DNA of 64,000 nt from Fragilaria crotonensis (Eukaryota > Bacillariophyta > Fragilariophyceae > Fragilariales > Fragilariaceae): positions 37,962-101,961 of the forward strand of contig JAKSYS010000160.1 of the NCBI GenBank assembly GCA_022925895.1, read 5' to 3'. The notes under the pieces were generated by a model. The model was not told the DNA's origin and searched no databases. It saw only the letters and a program-made list of their open reading frames with translations. Made by a program: the position numbers and the translations under genes. Shown piece by piece: positions 46,946 to 58,297 of the stretch; the stretch's first letter is position 1, and the number at the start of each line of letters is the position of its first letter.

Positions 46946-48991
46946 ATGAGCAATTCACAACAAACCATGTTGAGAAAGCTCGCTGTTCAACCCACAAGGC
47001 GCCCTCGGCTGCTGCTTCGGAGACCTTTGTCATCTCTTGCGACAGCTCCAGAATGTGTTGCTTTGACTCGAATAGCGCCCAGGCGTGCCCTTTCCTCGGT
47101 TCACCTTCAATCCTTTGAGGCCATGAAGTCTCTGGTGGATACGCTACACATGGCTACACTGTCTCCTTGTACACAGCTGTACACTCCAAGATATGAACTC
47201 CATAGCTTTCATCCGAATTCTTCGCCCTTTGCGATGCTTCGCACTGCTGTGACTGACCTTAACGATCGGGTTTCTGCTCGGTTCATGGTGGAGCAGAATG
47301 TCTTACGTGAAAGCCGGATATTGACTCTGCCTATGGGAGATGTGACCCACACCACTACGAGCGAAATAGTGAATGACATTTTGGTGAAGGAAAAAGTAAG
47401 GCAGCCGAGTGTTAAAAAGGTACCGACTGCGCCCTCACTGACAAAGATGTTGACCAAGTTGCAACTCCTCATGAACGATGGTGATTCAAAGGCTGTTGCC
47501 TTTCTTGTTCAGAAAGCGTCTAGCGATGGCATGAAGTTTCCAAAAGGGCCACTCTACAATTGCTTTCGCTTCATGCTGACTCGGAATCCGGTGTATGCCT
47601 ACGACATTTTGTGCACGTATCGAAAACGGTATGTGGCGGACGATCTCATGTACGAGCGACTCTGCCAATCCATTGGTGATCTATTGACATCGCACGAGAC
47701 ATCATGCAAAACAAAAACTACAGTGTTGCGGCTTCGTCACGATTGCGAACAGATGCCTCGAGAGAAACAGCAAGTGCTGCTGCCGATCTTGTTGGAATCC
47801 ATGGTGACCACTGGCGTAGGTTCTGTGCGAGTTCAGTCCATTGCCTTGTATGATTATCTTTGCAAACACGACTTTGACCTATCGCCAAGTCTGCTGGAAC
47901 GCCTCCTGGCCAAGTCGCGGTATTGGTCGGACGACTTACCTTACCACAAAGTGCTGCAACGACTGGCGGAATCTGAAGCACCACTTTTGAATGCGAATGC
48001 TGTCACACAAGCCTTGGCCAATTTGTTCCCCTTCACTGATGCTGACAAGACACTGGTGGCCGTCAAGGCCGTTCTTGATATTGTATCCCGAGGCAACACT
48101 AGCGTTCGAATTGATAGAGGAATGTTGGAACAGATTTTGGCTGGCGCCGCCCGCGTCGGCAATTACGAACTGGGGTTGGCGACTTGGGATCTCATTGAAA
48201 GCTTGGGTTACAAACCAACCGAGTCGCTCTTTGAAAGCATGATCCAAGCGTTCAGTATGGGCTACAAACAAGATCATCGAGTGTTTTCGTGTCTTGCTGG
48301 GATGGAAGATTATGGGTGCATCCCTTCCAGAGCGTTGATTCGAAGCGTGTCTCGGTCTCTTCGGTATTCTATCAATCGAGTTGACAACGCCTATCGATTT
48401 ATAACGAACCAAGTTAATGGGTGTCGGCCGTCGCTGGTCTCCTTGAATGTGATCATGTCGGCCTGCGCGGAATGTGGTGATGTCGAGCGAACGTTTTCTG
48501 TTCTCTTTGACGATTTCCCGAGATACAAGATAGAACCTAATGAGGATTCGTTTTCTTTTGCAATGGAGGCATTGGCTGTGAACGCACGAGCTCAAGAGGC
48601 GGCTTTCGACAAAAAATCTCTTTTGGAAGCTGCGGAAGATCTTCTCGACATGATGTCGGCACGAAATGTTGCAGTCGACCGCCATGTCTTTCATGAATAC
48701 ATTCGGGTGCTGTTAAATTCTGGTGAGTTGGAGACGGCGACGGCCTCAACCTTCGATGTCATCGGAACAAAGGCATTCGAAGTGGACAACAAGACCATTG
48801 TGATCCTTATCAACAGTCTCTGCGTTGCCTCTGGTAGCTTTGACTTGGCAAGGCAATTAGCGAGTCTCACGACAGAACCGTTACCATTTCTTCTGAAGAA
48901 AATCGATCGTTATGAGAGAGCCAAACCCAACGGCGAGGTCACGACCGCGACACATCTTCCTGACTTCGACGATGACATGCACCAAGAATAA
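46946..48991 (+). CDS. Pentatricopeptide-repeat (PPR) protein, probably mitochondrial
   Basis: A 681-residue single-exon protein. The N-terminus is Arg/Ser/Leu-rich with few acidic residues (MLRKLAVQPTRRPRLLLRRP), a mitochondrial presequence. The start is at 46946 or 46967. Helical hairpin repeats of about 35 residues begin near residue 330. Examples are LEQILAGAARVGNYELGLAT, ESMIQAFSMGYKQDHRVFSC, LNVIMSACAECGDVERTFSV and HEYIRVLLNSGELETATAST. They fit degenerate PPR units, which bind organellar RNA and act in processing, stability or translation. The target is unknown. The frame is intact. Confidence 0.72.
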   Translation: MSNSQQTMLRKLAVQPTRRPRLLLRRPLSSLATAPECVALTRIAPRRALSSVHLQSFEAMKSLVDTLHMATLSPCTQLYTPRYELHSFHPNSSPFAMLRTAVTDLNDRVSARFMVEQNVLRESRILTLPMGDVTHTTTSEIVNDILVKEKVRQPSVKKVPTAPSLTKMLTKLQLLMNDGDSKAVAFLVQKASSDGMKFPKGPLYNCFRFMLTRNPVYAYDILCTYRKRYVADDLMYERLCQSIGDLLTSHETSCKTKTTVLRLRHDCEQMPREKQQVLLPILLESMVTTGVGSVRVQSIALYDYLCKHDFDLSPSLLERLLAKSRYWSDDLPYHKVLQRLAESEAPLLNANAVTQALANLFPFTDADKTLVAVKAVLDIVSRGNTSVRIDRGMLEQILAGAARVGNYELGLATWDLIESLGYKPTESLFESMIQAFSMGYKQDHRVFSCLAGMEDYGCIPSRALIRSVSRSLRYSINRVDNAYRFITNQVNGCRPSLVSLNVIMSACAECGDVERTFSVLFDDFPRYKIEPNEDSFSFAMEALAVNARAQEAAFDKKSLLEAAEDLLDMMSARNVAVDRHVFHEYIRVLLNSGELETATASTFDVIGTKAFEVDNKTIVILINSLCVASGSFDLARQLASLTTEPLPFLLKKIDRYERAKPNGEVTTATHLPDFDDDMHQE

Positions 48992-49936
48992 GGGTCGGGA
49001 CCCTGCGTTTGTGCGTCAACCAGAGAATCGTCGCAGTTGGCACTGGGCTTCTCCTTCAGTTGTTAACGAATGCAAATATAATTACGATGAGAGCCCGACT
49101 ATTCCTAGTGTGCTCCAATTCCTGGGTGTAGGTTAAACCAATGGATGTGTTCTTATTACAAGGACGTGCACATGGTATCGGTGGAACTCAATACGTGACC
49201 AACTAATTGTTAAGGCGTTTTGCGTTCCAGGCACTGAATGTACTACTATTAGAGTACTCCAACCTGTGAGCATACGAATGATATTCGGAACTCTCAAGCT
49301 TCTGCCATGTAATTACTTTTGACTGGACGCACCCTCATTCTTCTTTTAAGTTATATGATAGAGGGACTTGGGAATGGCGAACATTGCCTGATGGTATGTC
49401 TTTAATCAGGACTGGACGCGGAACGCTGACAGTACCACCATGTGCTTCGAGGTTCCGGAATTCTTGTTCACCTGGTAACAAAACTGTGTAGAATCTACTG
49501 AGACATAAGTCGAACCACACATGGAGCGGCGATTTTACCGATACGACGTTCCTACTTATACTGTACTATGTGTGACATGTATGTGTGGCTGTGTTGGTGG
49601 CATCTGAAATCAACATAGCAAACGGCGCACTACAGTACTGTACTTGTCAGCAAATCTAAAATGGGTAGTCGCTGCCGCCAATCATCAAGGAAGGGAAGTC
49701 AGACGTCAGACCGTCTCTGACCTCAGACGTGTGCAGCGCGATGGCCAACAGACCGCCCGATTCATGATGAGTTCAAAGGATCCAGCATTACATTGCGGTG
49801 TTGCTGATAGTACAGTATAACATCATTTGACTTTTCATTGGATCATCATAAATTCAGGATCGTTCATCCTCGGACCAATCGCTGCATCACCTTTCTACTT
49901 TCTAGGCAGTTCACACTCATCCCTCCAATAAATCTG
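48992..49936. other. Spacer between PPR and UBA2 genes
   Basis: GTAC words occur at about 49230-49270 and 49620-49650 (acagtactgtacttgtcagc). No gene is supported. The right end is the UBA2 promoter region. Confidence 0.4.
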
Positions 49937-51823
49937 ATGAATCCTCTCTCTGGCATCGAATCAACCTTGGGTAAGGAGCTGGTAGAAAAGATTCAAACAT
50001 GCAAGATTCTGGTAGTGGGGTCCGGGGGTATTGGTTGTGAACTCCTGAAAAACCTCGCACTCAGTGGGTTTCGTCACATCGAAGTGATTGACTTGGATAC
50101 GATCGATGTTTCAAACCTTAATCGTCAATTTCTTTTTCGATCCCAGCATGTGGGACAACCCAAGTGTCACGTGGCGTGTCAAGTCAGCAAGAATATGATT
50201 CCTCTCGACAACACAACTGCCGAGTACCTTCCTCGCCACGGAAATATCTGCGACAACGCTCAATTCAATGTCCAGTATGTATCCCAGTTTAGTTTGGTTC
50301 TTAGCGCTCTGGACAACGTCACGGCCAGACGTCGCATCAATCGCCTTTGCCTCGCTGCCAACATACCATTGATCGAAGCTGGAACTACAGGCTACTTGGG
50401 CCAAGTTAAGGTCATAGATAAGGCGAGCAACTTGCAATGCTACGAATGCGTCACCCAAGAGGCTCAAAAGGTTTATCCCATTTGCACAATACGTTCGACA
50501 CCCTCGCAGCCTGTGCATTGTATCGTCTGGGCCAAGGAGCTGTACAAGTTGCTCTTTGCCGACAAGTACGAGGATTCCATGCTATACGAGGGTGGTGGTG
50601 ACGAACCCAGTACATACATGGATTCAGTCAACAACTATCGCAAATTGTTGAAAGAAAAAGGGATGCAAGAGGAAGTGATCGCTGCTGCGCGACTAGTGCT
50701 TCAAAACCTTTTCATTGATGAAATTCAAAAACAACTTGACATGGAACGCTACAAAACAGCTCAGAAGACCCCGGCACCGCTCACGTCAGATATCTTTGCC
50801 ACAAAGATATCTCCGCCTTCACAAGGCGACTCCTACAACTCGACCAGCGTTTGGTCTCAAGAGGAGTGTGCTGCTGAATTCTTCTGCTGTCTTGCTGATG
50901 CTGTCATTGTTCCTGACTTACTTCCATCGTTTGACAAGGATGATCCACTGGCAATGAAATTCGTGACGGCGGCCTGCAATTTAAGATCGCATGTGTTTTC
51001 GATTACACCGCTCCAATCAGAGTATACCGCCAAGGGCATTGCTGGAAATATCATCCCAGCGATTGCTACTACCAATGCCATATGCGCGGGCTTGCAAGTT
51101 CTGCAGGCCTTTCATATTCTGCAGGCGCAGCTTGAAGGGAACCCAGGATCTCTCAAGGAACGATGTCGTTACATTGATTGCGTCCGCAATCGATCTGGAC
51201 GATCTGGTTTGTATTTGTTGTCAAGCACCCTCCGGGAGCCCAACCCCAAGTGCTTTGTATGTCGAAATGCCACCATTTCGCTCACTTTGGACGTGAACAA
51301 ATGGACACTTAGATCCCTGATTGCTCGCGTCATCAAAGAGAAGCTCGGTTTCGAGGAACCATCGTTGATGTTGGAGGGTGATGTGGTTTGGGAAGAAGGG
51401 CAAGACGCTGACACGGAAACCTACACACCAAATCTGGCTAAAGTTTTGTCGGCATTGCCCTGTGGAGGAATCTCCCACGGAAGTGTCGTACGGGTAGAAG
51501 ACTTTACGCAAGATTTGGAAGTTGATCTTTGCATCACGCATCAAGACAAGTGGGAAGTGGAAGAGGGTGAAGACGGGACGGAAGAAAAGTTCCTGGTGGG
51601 AGGGGAACCTCCGGCTGCTGAAAAGGTAGCATCCGCCGCAGCTACTAGTGAAGAGCCAGAGGATGATGACGGTGATGACATTGTGGAAGTGGTCAATCCT
51701 GACGACAGCAGGAAGCCGGCGGCAGGAACTAATGGAAAGCGTAAGGTTGACATATCAGAACGAGTGAGTGAGGCTAAAAGGCCCAAATTAGACGATAGCG
51801 ACGATGTGATTGTCATTGACTAG
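49937..51823 (+). CDS. UBA2: SUMO-activating enzyme subunit 2 (UBA2/SAE2)
   Basis: The ATG at 49937 (MNPLSGIESTLG) fits the family; the upstream in-frame ATG at 49838 adds 33 residues with no family support. The adenylation fold starts ILVVGSGGIGCELLKNLALS, with DLDTIDVSNLNRQFLF for ATP/Mg binding and SALDNVTARRRINRLC. The catalytic Cys lies in KVYPICTIRSTPSQPVHCIV. Zinc ligands are CYEC and CFVC. A ubiquitin-fold domain follows, then an acidic linker, a nuclear signal (GKRKVDISERVSEAKRPK) and a terminal DDVIVID that fits a SUMO-interacting motif. With AOS1/SAE1 it activates SUMO and passes it to UBC9, mainly in the nucleus. It is 628 residues, single exon, with intact frame. Confidence 0.93.
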   Translation: MNPLSGIESTLGKELVEKIQTCKILVVGSGGIGCELLKNLALSGFRHIEVIDLDTIDVSNLNRQFLFRSQHVGQPKCHVACQVSKNMIPLDNTTAEYLPRHGNICDNAQFNVQYVSQFSLVLSALDNVTARRRINRLCLAANIPLIEAGTTGYLGQVKVIDKASNLQCYECVTQEAQKVYPICTIRSTPSQPVHCIVWAKELYKLLFADKYEDSMLYEGGGDEPSTYMDSVNNYRKLLKEKGMQEEVIAAARLVLQNLFIDEIQKQLDMERYKTAQKTPAPLTSDIFATKISPPSQGDSYNSTSVWSQEECAAEFFCCLADAVIVPDLLPSFDKDDPLAMKFVTAACNLRSHVFSITPLQSEYTAKGIAGNIIPAIATTNAICAGLQVLQAFHILQAQLEGNPGSLKERCRYIDCVRNRSGRSGLYLLSSTLREPNPKCFVCRNATISLTLDVNKWTLRSLIARVIKEKLGFEEPSLMLEGDVVWEEGQDADTETYTPNLAKVLSALPCGGISHGSVVRVEDFTQDLEVDLCITHQDKWEVEEGEDGTEEKFLVGGEPPAAEKVASAAATSEEPEDDDGDDIVEVVNPDDSRKPAAGTNGKRKVDISERVSEAKRPKLDDSDDVIVID

Positions 51824-52251
51824 AGGCCCAAACATGCAACATGGCAGCTGGGGGATGCAGCAAACGTGAATCGATGATGCAAGTCGTCGTTCGGGGCTCA
51901 ATGGGGCTGTCGTTCATTTGGAAGTCGTGATCAGTGGTGTAATCAAAGACCTTAAGCACATTGATATCTGCGGCTTATCCTTAACGAAAGGTATTGTTGA
52001 AACCACAGTGAATAGCAAGCAACAGCTGGATGTTCATAAGCATCTAGGGGCCTAAGCATTCACATTACTTTGGTAGGCTGCCATAAGCGAGCGCTCTAGC
52101 GCAATGGCGTGGTTATATTTAGCTTGCTGGATAAAACCTTTCAGTAGGCACGAGAATGGCAACGGCGCTTCTCTCCTGGGTAATTCATATGCAAGGGTGG
52201 TGTGCATAGCATTAAAATTCAAAGTAGCATGTACGACAACAATTATCCCAT
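51824..52251. other. Convergent 3' flanks of UBA2 and the HSF gene
   Basis: Nothing beyond the 3' flanks of the two genes. No ORF or RNA gene is supported. Confidence 0.4.
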
Positions 52252-53245
52252 TTAGCAGACCGCTGACTTTGATAGCATCAGCAGCAAATTGGCCGCCGAT
52301 TCATTATCTGAAGTCTCCCGTGGTAGTATAGGTGCTGCATGGCAGTGAACCACCATAGGAATTCGAGGCATAATATCCTCGGGGGGAAACGCCAAAGATC
52401 GAATCTGATCCAGTTGCAAGGACTTGGCGCTGACACCAATGTCGTCCTCCACAGTGGAGACCGCCAATTCTTTGCGAACGCGACGACCCTCGGCAGTCTT
52501 GGCTGACTCGCAAGGTTCCACCCTCTTGAGCATCAGGACGGAAGAAATGCTTGCTGTGCCAGCTTTGGCCAGGTCACGGTTGACCCACAGGGCAGTGGTT
52601 GTTGAACCTGTCGTAGAGAAGGATCGCACATGTACAAAGCCGTAGTAGTTAAGTTGGCGACGGAATGTCTTGAAATTTCGCGTATTGAAATACTTGGGTA
52701 AAATAGTCTTGGCAAAGGCATCAGTTGAGTGCAGGACTAAAAGGCCACGTCGCCATTCAACAATGCGAGATTTGTGTTCAGACTGCAGCATGTCGTGAAG
52801 TCGGCGTACGAATTTGTTAAGGCGCATGCCACTCGACGCTCGCTTGGGCTTGAGGGAGGTAGAAAGATGGCTCGAGTCAACTGTAACTTAGAACCAAAAG
52901 TGAGGACAAACCGATATTGGAGGAGAAAAACAACGAAATCAAAAAAAAATCAAGAATCGCTGACTTCAACTCACCACAATCCGTCGAAACGGGAACAGCG
53001 TCTGGCTCAGTTTGATCATCCATTGGTAGAGGTAGCTCGTTCAAGAGCAAGGGAGGAGGGGAAGGAGTTGAAGTCGTGTCTCTAGGAGTCACAACTGCTG
53101 GGGTCAGTCCCATCGAAGACTGGTCAGAAGGAAGCGAGAGCATCACTGTGCGTGCAGCGACGCTCAATATCTGAACAAACTGCTCTGCAGACACAGGGCA
53201 AGGATGTGACGTGTCTTGAGGAGTTGGAGCGCTTAAAGCCGGCAT
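52252..53245 (-). CDS. Heat-shock-factor-type transcription factor, two exons
   Basis: Exon 1 (53245-52975) starts with ATG and encodes a Pro/Ser/Thr-rich region. A phase-1 GT-AG intron (52881-52974, gtgagt to gttacag) joins exon 2 (52880-52252). Exon 2 carries a winged-helix HSF domain: MRLNKFVRRLHDMLQSE, RIVEWRRGLLVLHSTDAFAK, and the recognition helix ILPKYFNTRNFKTFRRQLNY followed by YGFVH. HSFs bind nGAAn repeats. Diatoms carry many more HSF genes than most algae, so the target set is open. The usual HR-A/B trimerisation coiled coil is not evident after the domain. The protein is about 299 residues with intact frame. Confidence 0.83.
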
Positions 53246-54649
53246 TGCACTTGAAAATCTTGTTTGATCGCCTGTCGGGAAGGCGAAGTGTTAGTAGAGT
53301 ACAAGTATAGGACCCCTCCATCTAAGGTGAAATTCAGGCCGGCTCAAGGGCTGAGCAACTAGGCTTGATCACAATTACTTACAAACTTAACTGGCGTTGC
53401 GTCGTTTCAAGGAGGAATCTATTGATGAAACGAAACAATGATGAATGCAAAGCGTTTTCCTAACGTCCTTTGTTTTGCGCCTTCAAAGCTTGATTTGAGC
53501 GAAGCATTCGAAAATCGTTGTATTTGTTTCTACTTCTTCTACTCCGGAGTCTACCCATTTGGAACCATCAAATCCGTAGACATTTTTCGCGAAGCATCTG
53601 GTCAACTGCAAGTCTTCCTGTTTGTGACAGCTCTGGTGTCAATGATTGCGTCACCTTCAAAACCAAATCATGGTTTTGTTCTTTTATTTACACTCGGAGT
53701 GCAGAAGTGCAAGGTCCCAGATCGGATCAGGGGTTTGAGCTACAGTACTGGTACTATTGTACTGGTAGGTTGTACTACTGTACCTATCTCTCAGATGTAA
53801 GGCAGAGCGAGCATGGGTGACTGGAGTATTAGATATAGCCCAGAGTACTTAATTGAGTTCAATCTCATATCACGCAGGGGGAAGAGGGAGCGCACGTCAT
53901 ATCATAATATCGCCTATCTTTACATGGCAAATCGTATCTTTGAGAACTAAATCAATAGATGATTTGTTCCACGCCTTCTTTACTATTCACTATTACAAGG
54001 AGTCAACAACGGATCGCAGGAACTTTGTTCTGCGGTATTCCGCTTCCTCAGAGCACCCGGAGCCTTCGATCTGTATAAACACAACTACAAGTACAAGTAC
54101 CTGGTACTTGTACATACTGGAGTACTCCTACTGCAGCAATCACACAGGCTCGAATCACCTTTCTCAAATAAAGCTACCAGGTACCGAAATCTTTCACCTA
54201 AAATGTAACTGAGTTCAAATCCAAACTCCTGCCATCAACTTATGTTTCTAATTATCCCTCCATTACTCTTTCCAAACCAGATATCTTGCATGACTTTTTC
54301 AAGAATTGGAATATTGTTTGCACTTCTAGTAGACGTGCTCCTATGAACAAACTCCCTCCATTTGGATTTTATCCTCGTGGCATTGCTAGTGGTGAACGTG
54401 GTTGAACCACTGTGGCTAGGACTTGGGTTGAGGGGGAGCATGCCGGAGCAACGTCAGTTTTATTTGCCCAGGAACTATAAAATATACAATAGTCGTAGGA
54501 ATTTGCGTCGCAGATGGCAAATGGGACTCAGCTCGAAACGATTCTCCGACATTGGTGACCGACTGAACGGCACACCACTTTAACAGCCATTAGTCACTGT
54601 ACCTCAACTCTGCTACAAGCAGTATACTGTCATAGCAATTATTTCGTTC
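53246..54649. other. 1.4-kb spacer
   Basis: Contains GTAC words at about 53740-53785 and 54085-54130 (acaagtacaagtacctggta). Short ORFs (53438-53800, 53853-54212, 54362-54583) have no recognisable domains and are not called. No RNA gene seen. Confidence 0.4.
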
Positions 54650-56262
54650 TCACTTGGTTTCTACATCGGCGCCACCAGCGCCTCGATTAATGATAGTCTC
54701 GTCCACCCACGGCGCCAGTGCCAAGGCGGCCCCCAAACGCAGAGGCACCAGAAGACGAGCCACGTTGGCTCCAGCGAAGATAAATCCCAAGACGGTAGCT
54801 CGGTCGGTTGTATCTTGAACGACATCTGGCCAGTGGCCAGTCGTCTGATACAAGGCAGCCGACGCAACAGGAAGGCGACAGCCCAGAAGGCTAACTCAGT
54901 CAAGACATACGCAAGTGTGCCGGCTACTCCGTATTTCTTCACATCAGCCATGGACAAGCCTTCACCGCTATCTCCGCCACCCAAGCTTGGTAATTTGAAT
55001 CCACTCGCCATTATAAAGGTACGTGGCAGCCGTAACGGAGGGAATGCCAACGACCATTGCCACCGCAACTGGTGCATTGGGTGTGAAGGTAAGTCAATTC
55101 CCAGTTCTCCATACTTCACCAGGTACGAAAGCAACACAGTAAGTGCAGCGATCTTTCCCGCCAGTATAACGTTTGATTCCTTTGCTTCCACGCTCGCCAA
55201 GGGCGTGGCTGCGATGGCGTCGACAATCAATCCTTGCGGGGACGTGTTACTTCGTGGGAATGGATTGACCTCACTCAGTGTCCAACCGTTCGATACAGCA
55301 ATCCTGTACGCGGCGATGGCGCACGTAATATTTCCCAGACAGGTAAAGGCGGCTTGCATTGTGACCAAAAACTGAAAGTCACTTGGATTGTAGAAAAAGT
55401 GATAAGTACAAGCACAAATTCCACTTGCATGCAGCGGTAACATACCCCACGTCAAACCCTTCCAGGTTTCGTTTTCAGTCACTTCCGAGAAGTCCCAAAC
55501 AAGCTTCATGGCGACCAGGAATTCCAAGACGGAAGAAAAGTGGATCACCCATGTAGGAATCGAGAGGGCGTTGATTGGTTCCGAATGTGTCACCCAAGGC
55601 AAGGCAAGTGTGGCTTCTTCCGACAAGTCTCCGATACCAAACAGGAAAGGAGAGTGCGCTTCAAATCCTAAGCCAGGTCCTAGGGTGCACGCAGCTGCAA
55701 ACAGACCGGCACAACCAAGGGCAACGACACGACCGACATTGACAGGCGTCTTGGTCAGATTTTTGGAAGCACCTTCCTTAAAGCCCAGAACCAACATGAT
55801 GTTGGCAACTGTCAAGAGCAGCTCAGCACCTCCGTGTAGCCAATCAACGTTTGCCAGAGAAGTCCCATATGTGGCCTTGGAAATAATGCCCGAAGGAATT
55901 GTTGCCATCACGAAAATGAGGACGAATTGGAACCCAAAGTTGCCCAAATCTGGAATGCGATTTCCTCGAAACCCGAGAAAGTATAGAAATGTCAAATACG
56001 GCAAGAGCGACGCTTGAAAGAAAATTCCAGCCAGGTTCTGCCCTTGATCAGCAAACGCTAGCAAATTGGATGAATGTGCCAAGTTGGAGACTGTCTCCGC
56101 CAAGGCTGGTATCGACGATTGCGTTGACACATCGATTGCTCCGAAATCCAGCATCATCGTTTGCTGTGTGAGGACGGCGGCACTCCTAAGGTGAGAGGCC
56201 GGATGCACAAAGGCGTTAGCAATGCCTCCGTAGAGGAGAACTAGGAAAGCAACCTTCATCAT
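54650..56262 (-). CDS. Plastid membrane protein: DUF2499/DUF3593-like (Ycf49) part plus DUF1279-like C-terminus
   Basis: The ATG at 56262 begins a plastid leader (MMKVAFLVLLYGGIANA then FVHP). Next come hydrophobic segments with SLLPYLTFLYFLGFRGNRIP and WVIHFSSVLEFLVAMKLVWD, which recall DUF2499 (Ycf49-like). AGICACTYHFFYNPSDFQFL and SYLVKYGELGIDLPF recall DUF3593. After a short linker comes MADVKKYGVAGTLAYVLTEL, typical of DUF1279 (FAM210-like). Its continuation lies in another frame (ALYQTTGHWPDVVQDTTDRA), ending at 54650. Frame slips occur near 55086-55090, 54980-55000 and 54870-54873. The DUF1279 part may be a separate gene, because a natural-looking stop follows the DUF3593 end in one frame. 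The function of these families is unknown. Confidence 0.68.
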
Positions 56263-56676
56263 GGCATCAATGATAAATGCAATTCGGACAGAATGATGAC
56301 GGATGAGTCTGATAACATGAAAGATTAATCATGGTTCACGTCGAATCCGTGAAATGGTGGGACGGAATCAAACACGTGGAAGCGTATCTTTTTTCGGACT
56401 TCAACTAACTAATTCGCACCTTCCGTGGAATCGATGAGTCGACTGAAGCTGAAGTGGATCAAAGAGAGTGGATGGAATATTTTATGTATTATTTTACATA
56501 TATATATGAAGAATTAACATTTCGTGTAATTCCCCAGTCGCCATACACTGTGACGCAGTACGATTTCGACAACCTGATCATTGATTTCGCCTTGACGAGA
56601 ACTCTCAATTTGATCATCAAGTCCAAGACACTACAGTCGACAACAAATCCAACTCCTTCTTGTAAGGATTACCACC
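56263..56676. promoter_or_regulatory. Divergent promoter spacer
   Basis: The DUF2499-like gene (-) and TauD-like gene (+) diverge from this 414-bp spacer, so both promoters must be here. An AT-rich stretch lies at about 56470-56515 (tattttacatatatatatga). No coding feature. Confidence 0.45.
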
Positions 56677-58297
56677 ATGAAGCTCTCCATCGCTATTGCC
56701 TCCTTGCTGCTTTCCAATTCGTTGGCGTTCAGCCCTGTTCCTTTCAATGCTCGCGAGACAGCCCTGAAATCAACGACTGCCCCCGAACGCATCGCCCCCG
56801 AGGCGGGCTATGCACCGGAGTGGGAAAATAGACCAGGTTTGACGCCTGAAGAATTCATGGCTTCGGACATGTCAAAGCCAGATGTCAGTGGAATGTGGGA
56901 GTGTCCTCTGACAAGATGGGATTCAGAGGGGTAAGAAAGGGTGCATTCTAAGTCGCTGCACGAAACTTGGTGGCAGTGTATCTCAACAATATCTTCTTCT
57001 CTCACCCCACGCAGTGTCGACGTCGTTCAAGCTCAAAAAGAAGCCGCGAAAATGCCCAAATGTCCACTTGAAATACGGGCGTCGCCTTCGGACAACGCGC
57101 TGGGTGCTCAATATTTCGTCGACAACAAGGACAAGATACGCGCAGAGTTGTTAAAATACGGTGCCATTTGGTTCCGCGGCTTTGACTTGATGAAATCGGT
57201 CAAGGGGCATCGTCTTATGTACGAGGCTTTGGGTTTAGATCCGTGCTTGGATCCACTCCACTCGTCAGGATTGCGCAAGTTCGCATCCGAGCGGGATGCG
57301 CTTTATGAGGAGGTACGTGACAATTCATTTTTTCATTGTCGTGAGTGGCTAAGCGTTAAACCCCTGATTGGATTCTGCACGTTGAATGCCGCTGACGCCT
57401 TCCACGCAGGTGAACAAGCCATCGCTTCGTGGTCATTACATCGGATTGCATTGTGAGTCTACTTCGAAGCGCACGGCAGCCTACGCTGCCTTTGTTTGCT
57501 TTCAAAAGGCCACGGAAGGTGGTGGTCGATTCCTTGTGGCGGACGGAGCAGCTATTTTGGCCGAACTGGATACCAAAGTCTTGCAGAAGTTGTACGACCG
57601 CAAGATTCGCATCTCTGTCTCCAACTTGGATATCCCTCCTGCTCTTCCAGGAATCGTGAAAGAAGGGATCAAGGGATTGGTGGATGCCGCTGTCGCTCCA
57701 AAATTCGATATGGACTTGGAAATGATTTATGAAAGTGACGGAAAGCCAGGGCGCTTGCAAGCAGTGGAAACAGCTGAGAGTCCCATCAATCGCCATCCTG
57801 TGACTGGTCTGCCAGTGTGGTTCAACAACGCCCACAACCACGCTCGCAAATTGAGAGATCGACGTCCTTGCGGAGTTCCAGAAGTTGGAATGACGGAAGT
57901 ATTCTATGCTGACACCATGGAGCCACTTTCCTTGGAGGATTGCGCCGAGATTAAGCGGTAAGTCAGTGGTGCCTGGCGCTGTCCTTTTCATATGTGCGTG
58001 CATTGCTTAGTGTTCCGGACTGGCAACTAACACTTTGCCTTCTCCAGTGCTTCAGAAAAACACATTACGGCTCTTCCCATGGAACCTGGTGATGTCTTGT
58101 TGGTGGATAACTATCGTGCCCTGCACGGACGCGATGTGTTTTCGGGTGAACGATTCCACGCTGTTTCCTGGTTCACCTGGGACAACAACGAGGAGTGGAG
58201 AGCAACGAGCGTCGAATTGTGGAAAGAACGGTCTGAACAAGATCATCAATGGCATGATGGACTGGCTCCTAAGGACTTTGAGTCAAACCAGAACTAA
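56677..58297 (+). CDS. TauD/TfdA-like Fe(II)/2-oxoglutarate dioxygenase, plastid-type leader, four exons
   Basis: Exons 56677-56930, 57015-57312, 57410-57957 and 58048-58297 join in frame with GT-AG introns, giving 449 residues. The N-terminus is a signal peptide ending in an ASAF-like LAFSP. The TauD-like core begins LLKYGAIWFRGFD. The first iron ligands are likely His and Glu in GHYIGLHCEST. CFQKATEGGGRFLVADG matches the EGGxTPLxD region. The distal His and the 2-oxoglutarate-binding Arg are likely in YRALHGRDVFSGERFH. Members hydroxylate or desaturate small molecules; the substrate here is unknown. The frame is intact. It sits between the plastid DUF2499-like gene and the CYP97-type P450. 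Confidence 0.8.

Noticed and set aside
47936-48694. 252-residue minus-strand ORF inside the PPR gene
   Set aside because: Antisense shadow of the PPR coding frame; no domain and Arg/Ser-rich composition typical of a shadow.
55508-56017. 169-residue plus-strand ORF
   Set aside because: Antisense to the DUF2499-like gene; no domain.
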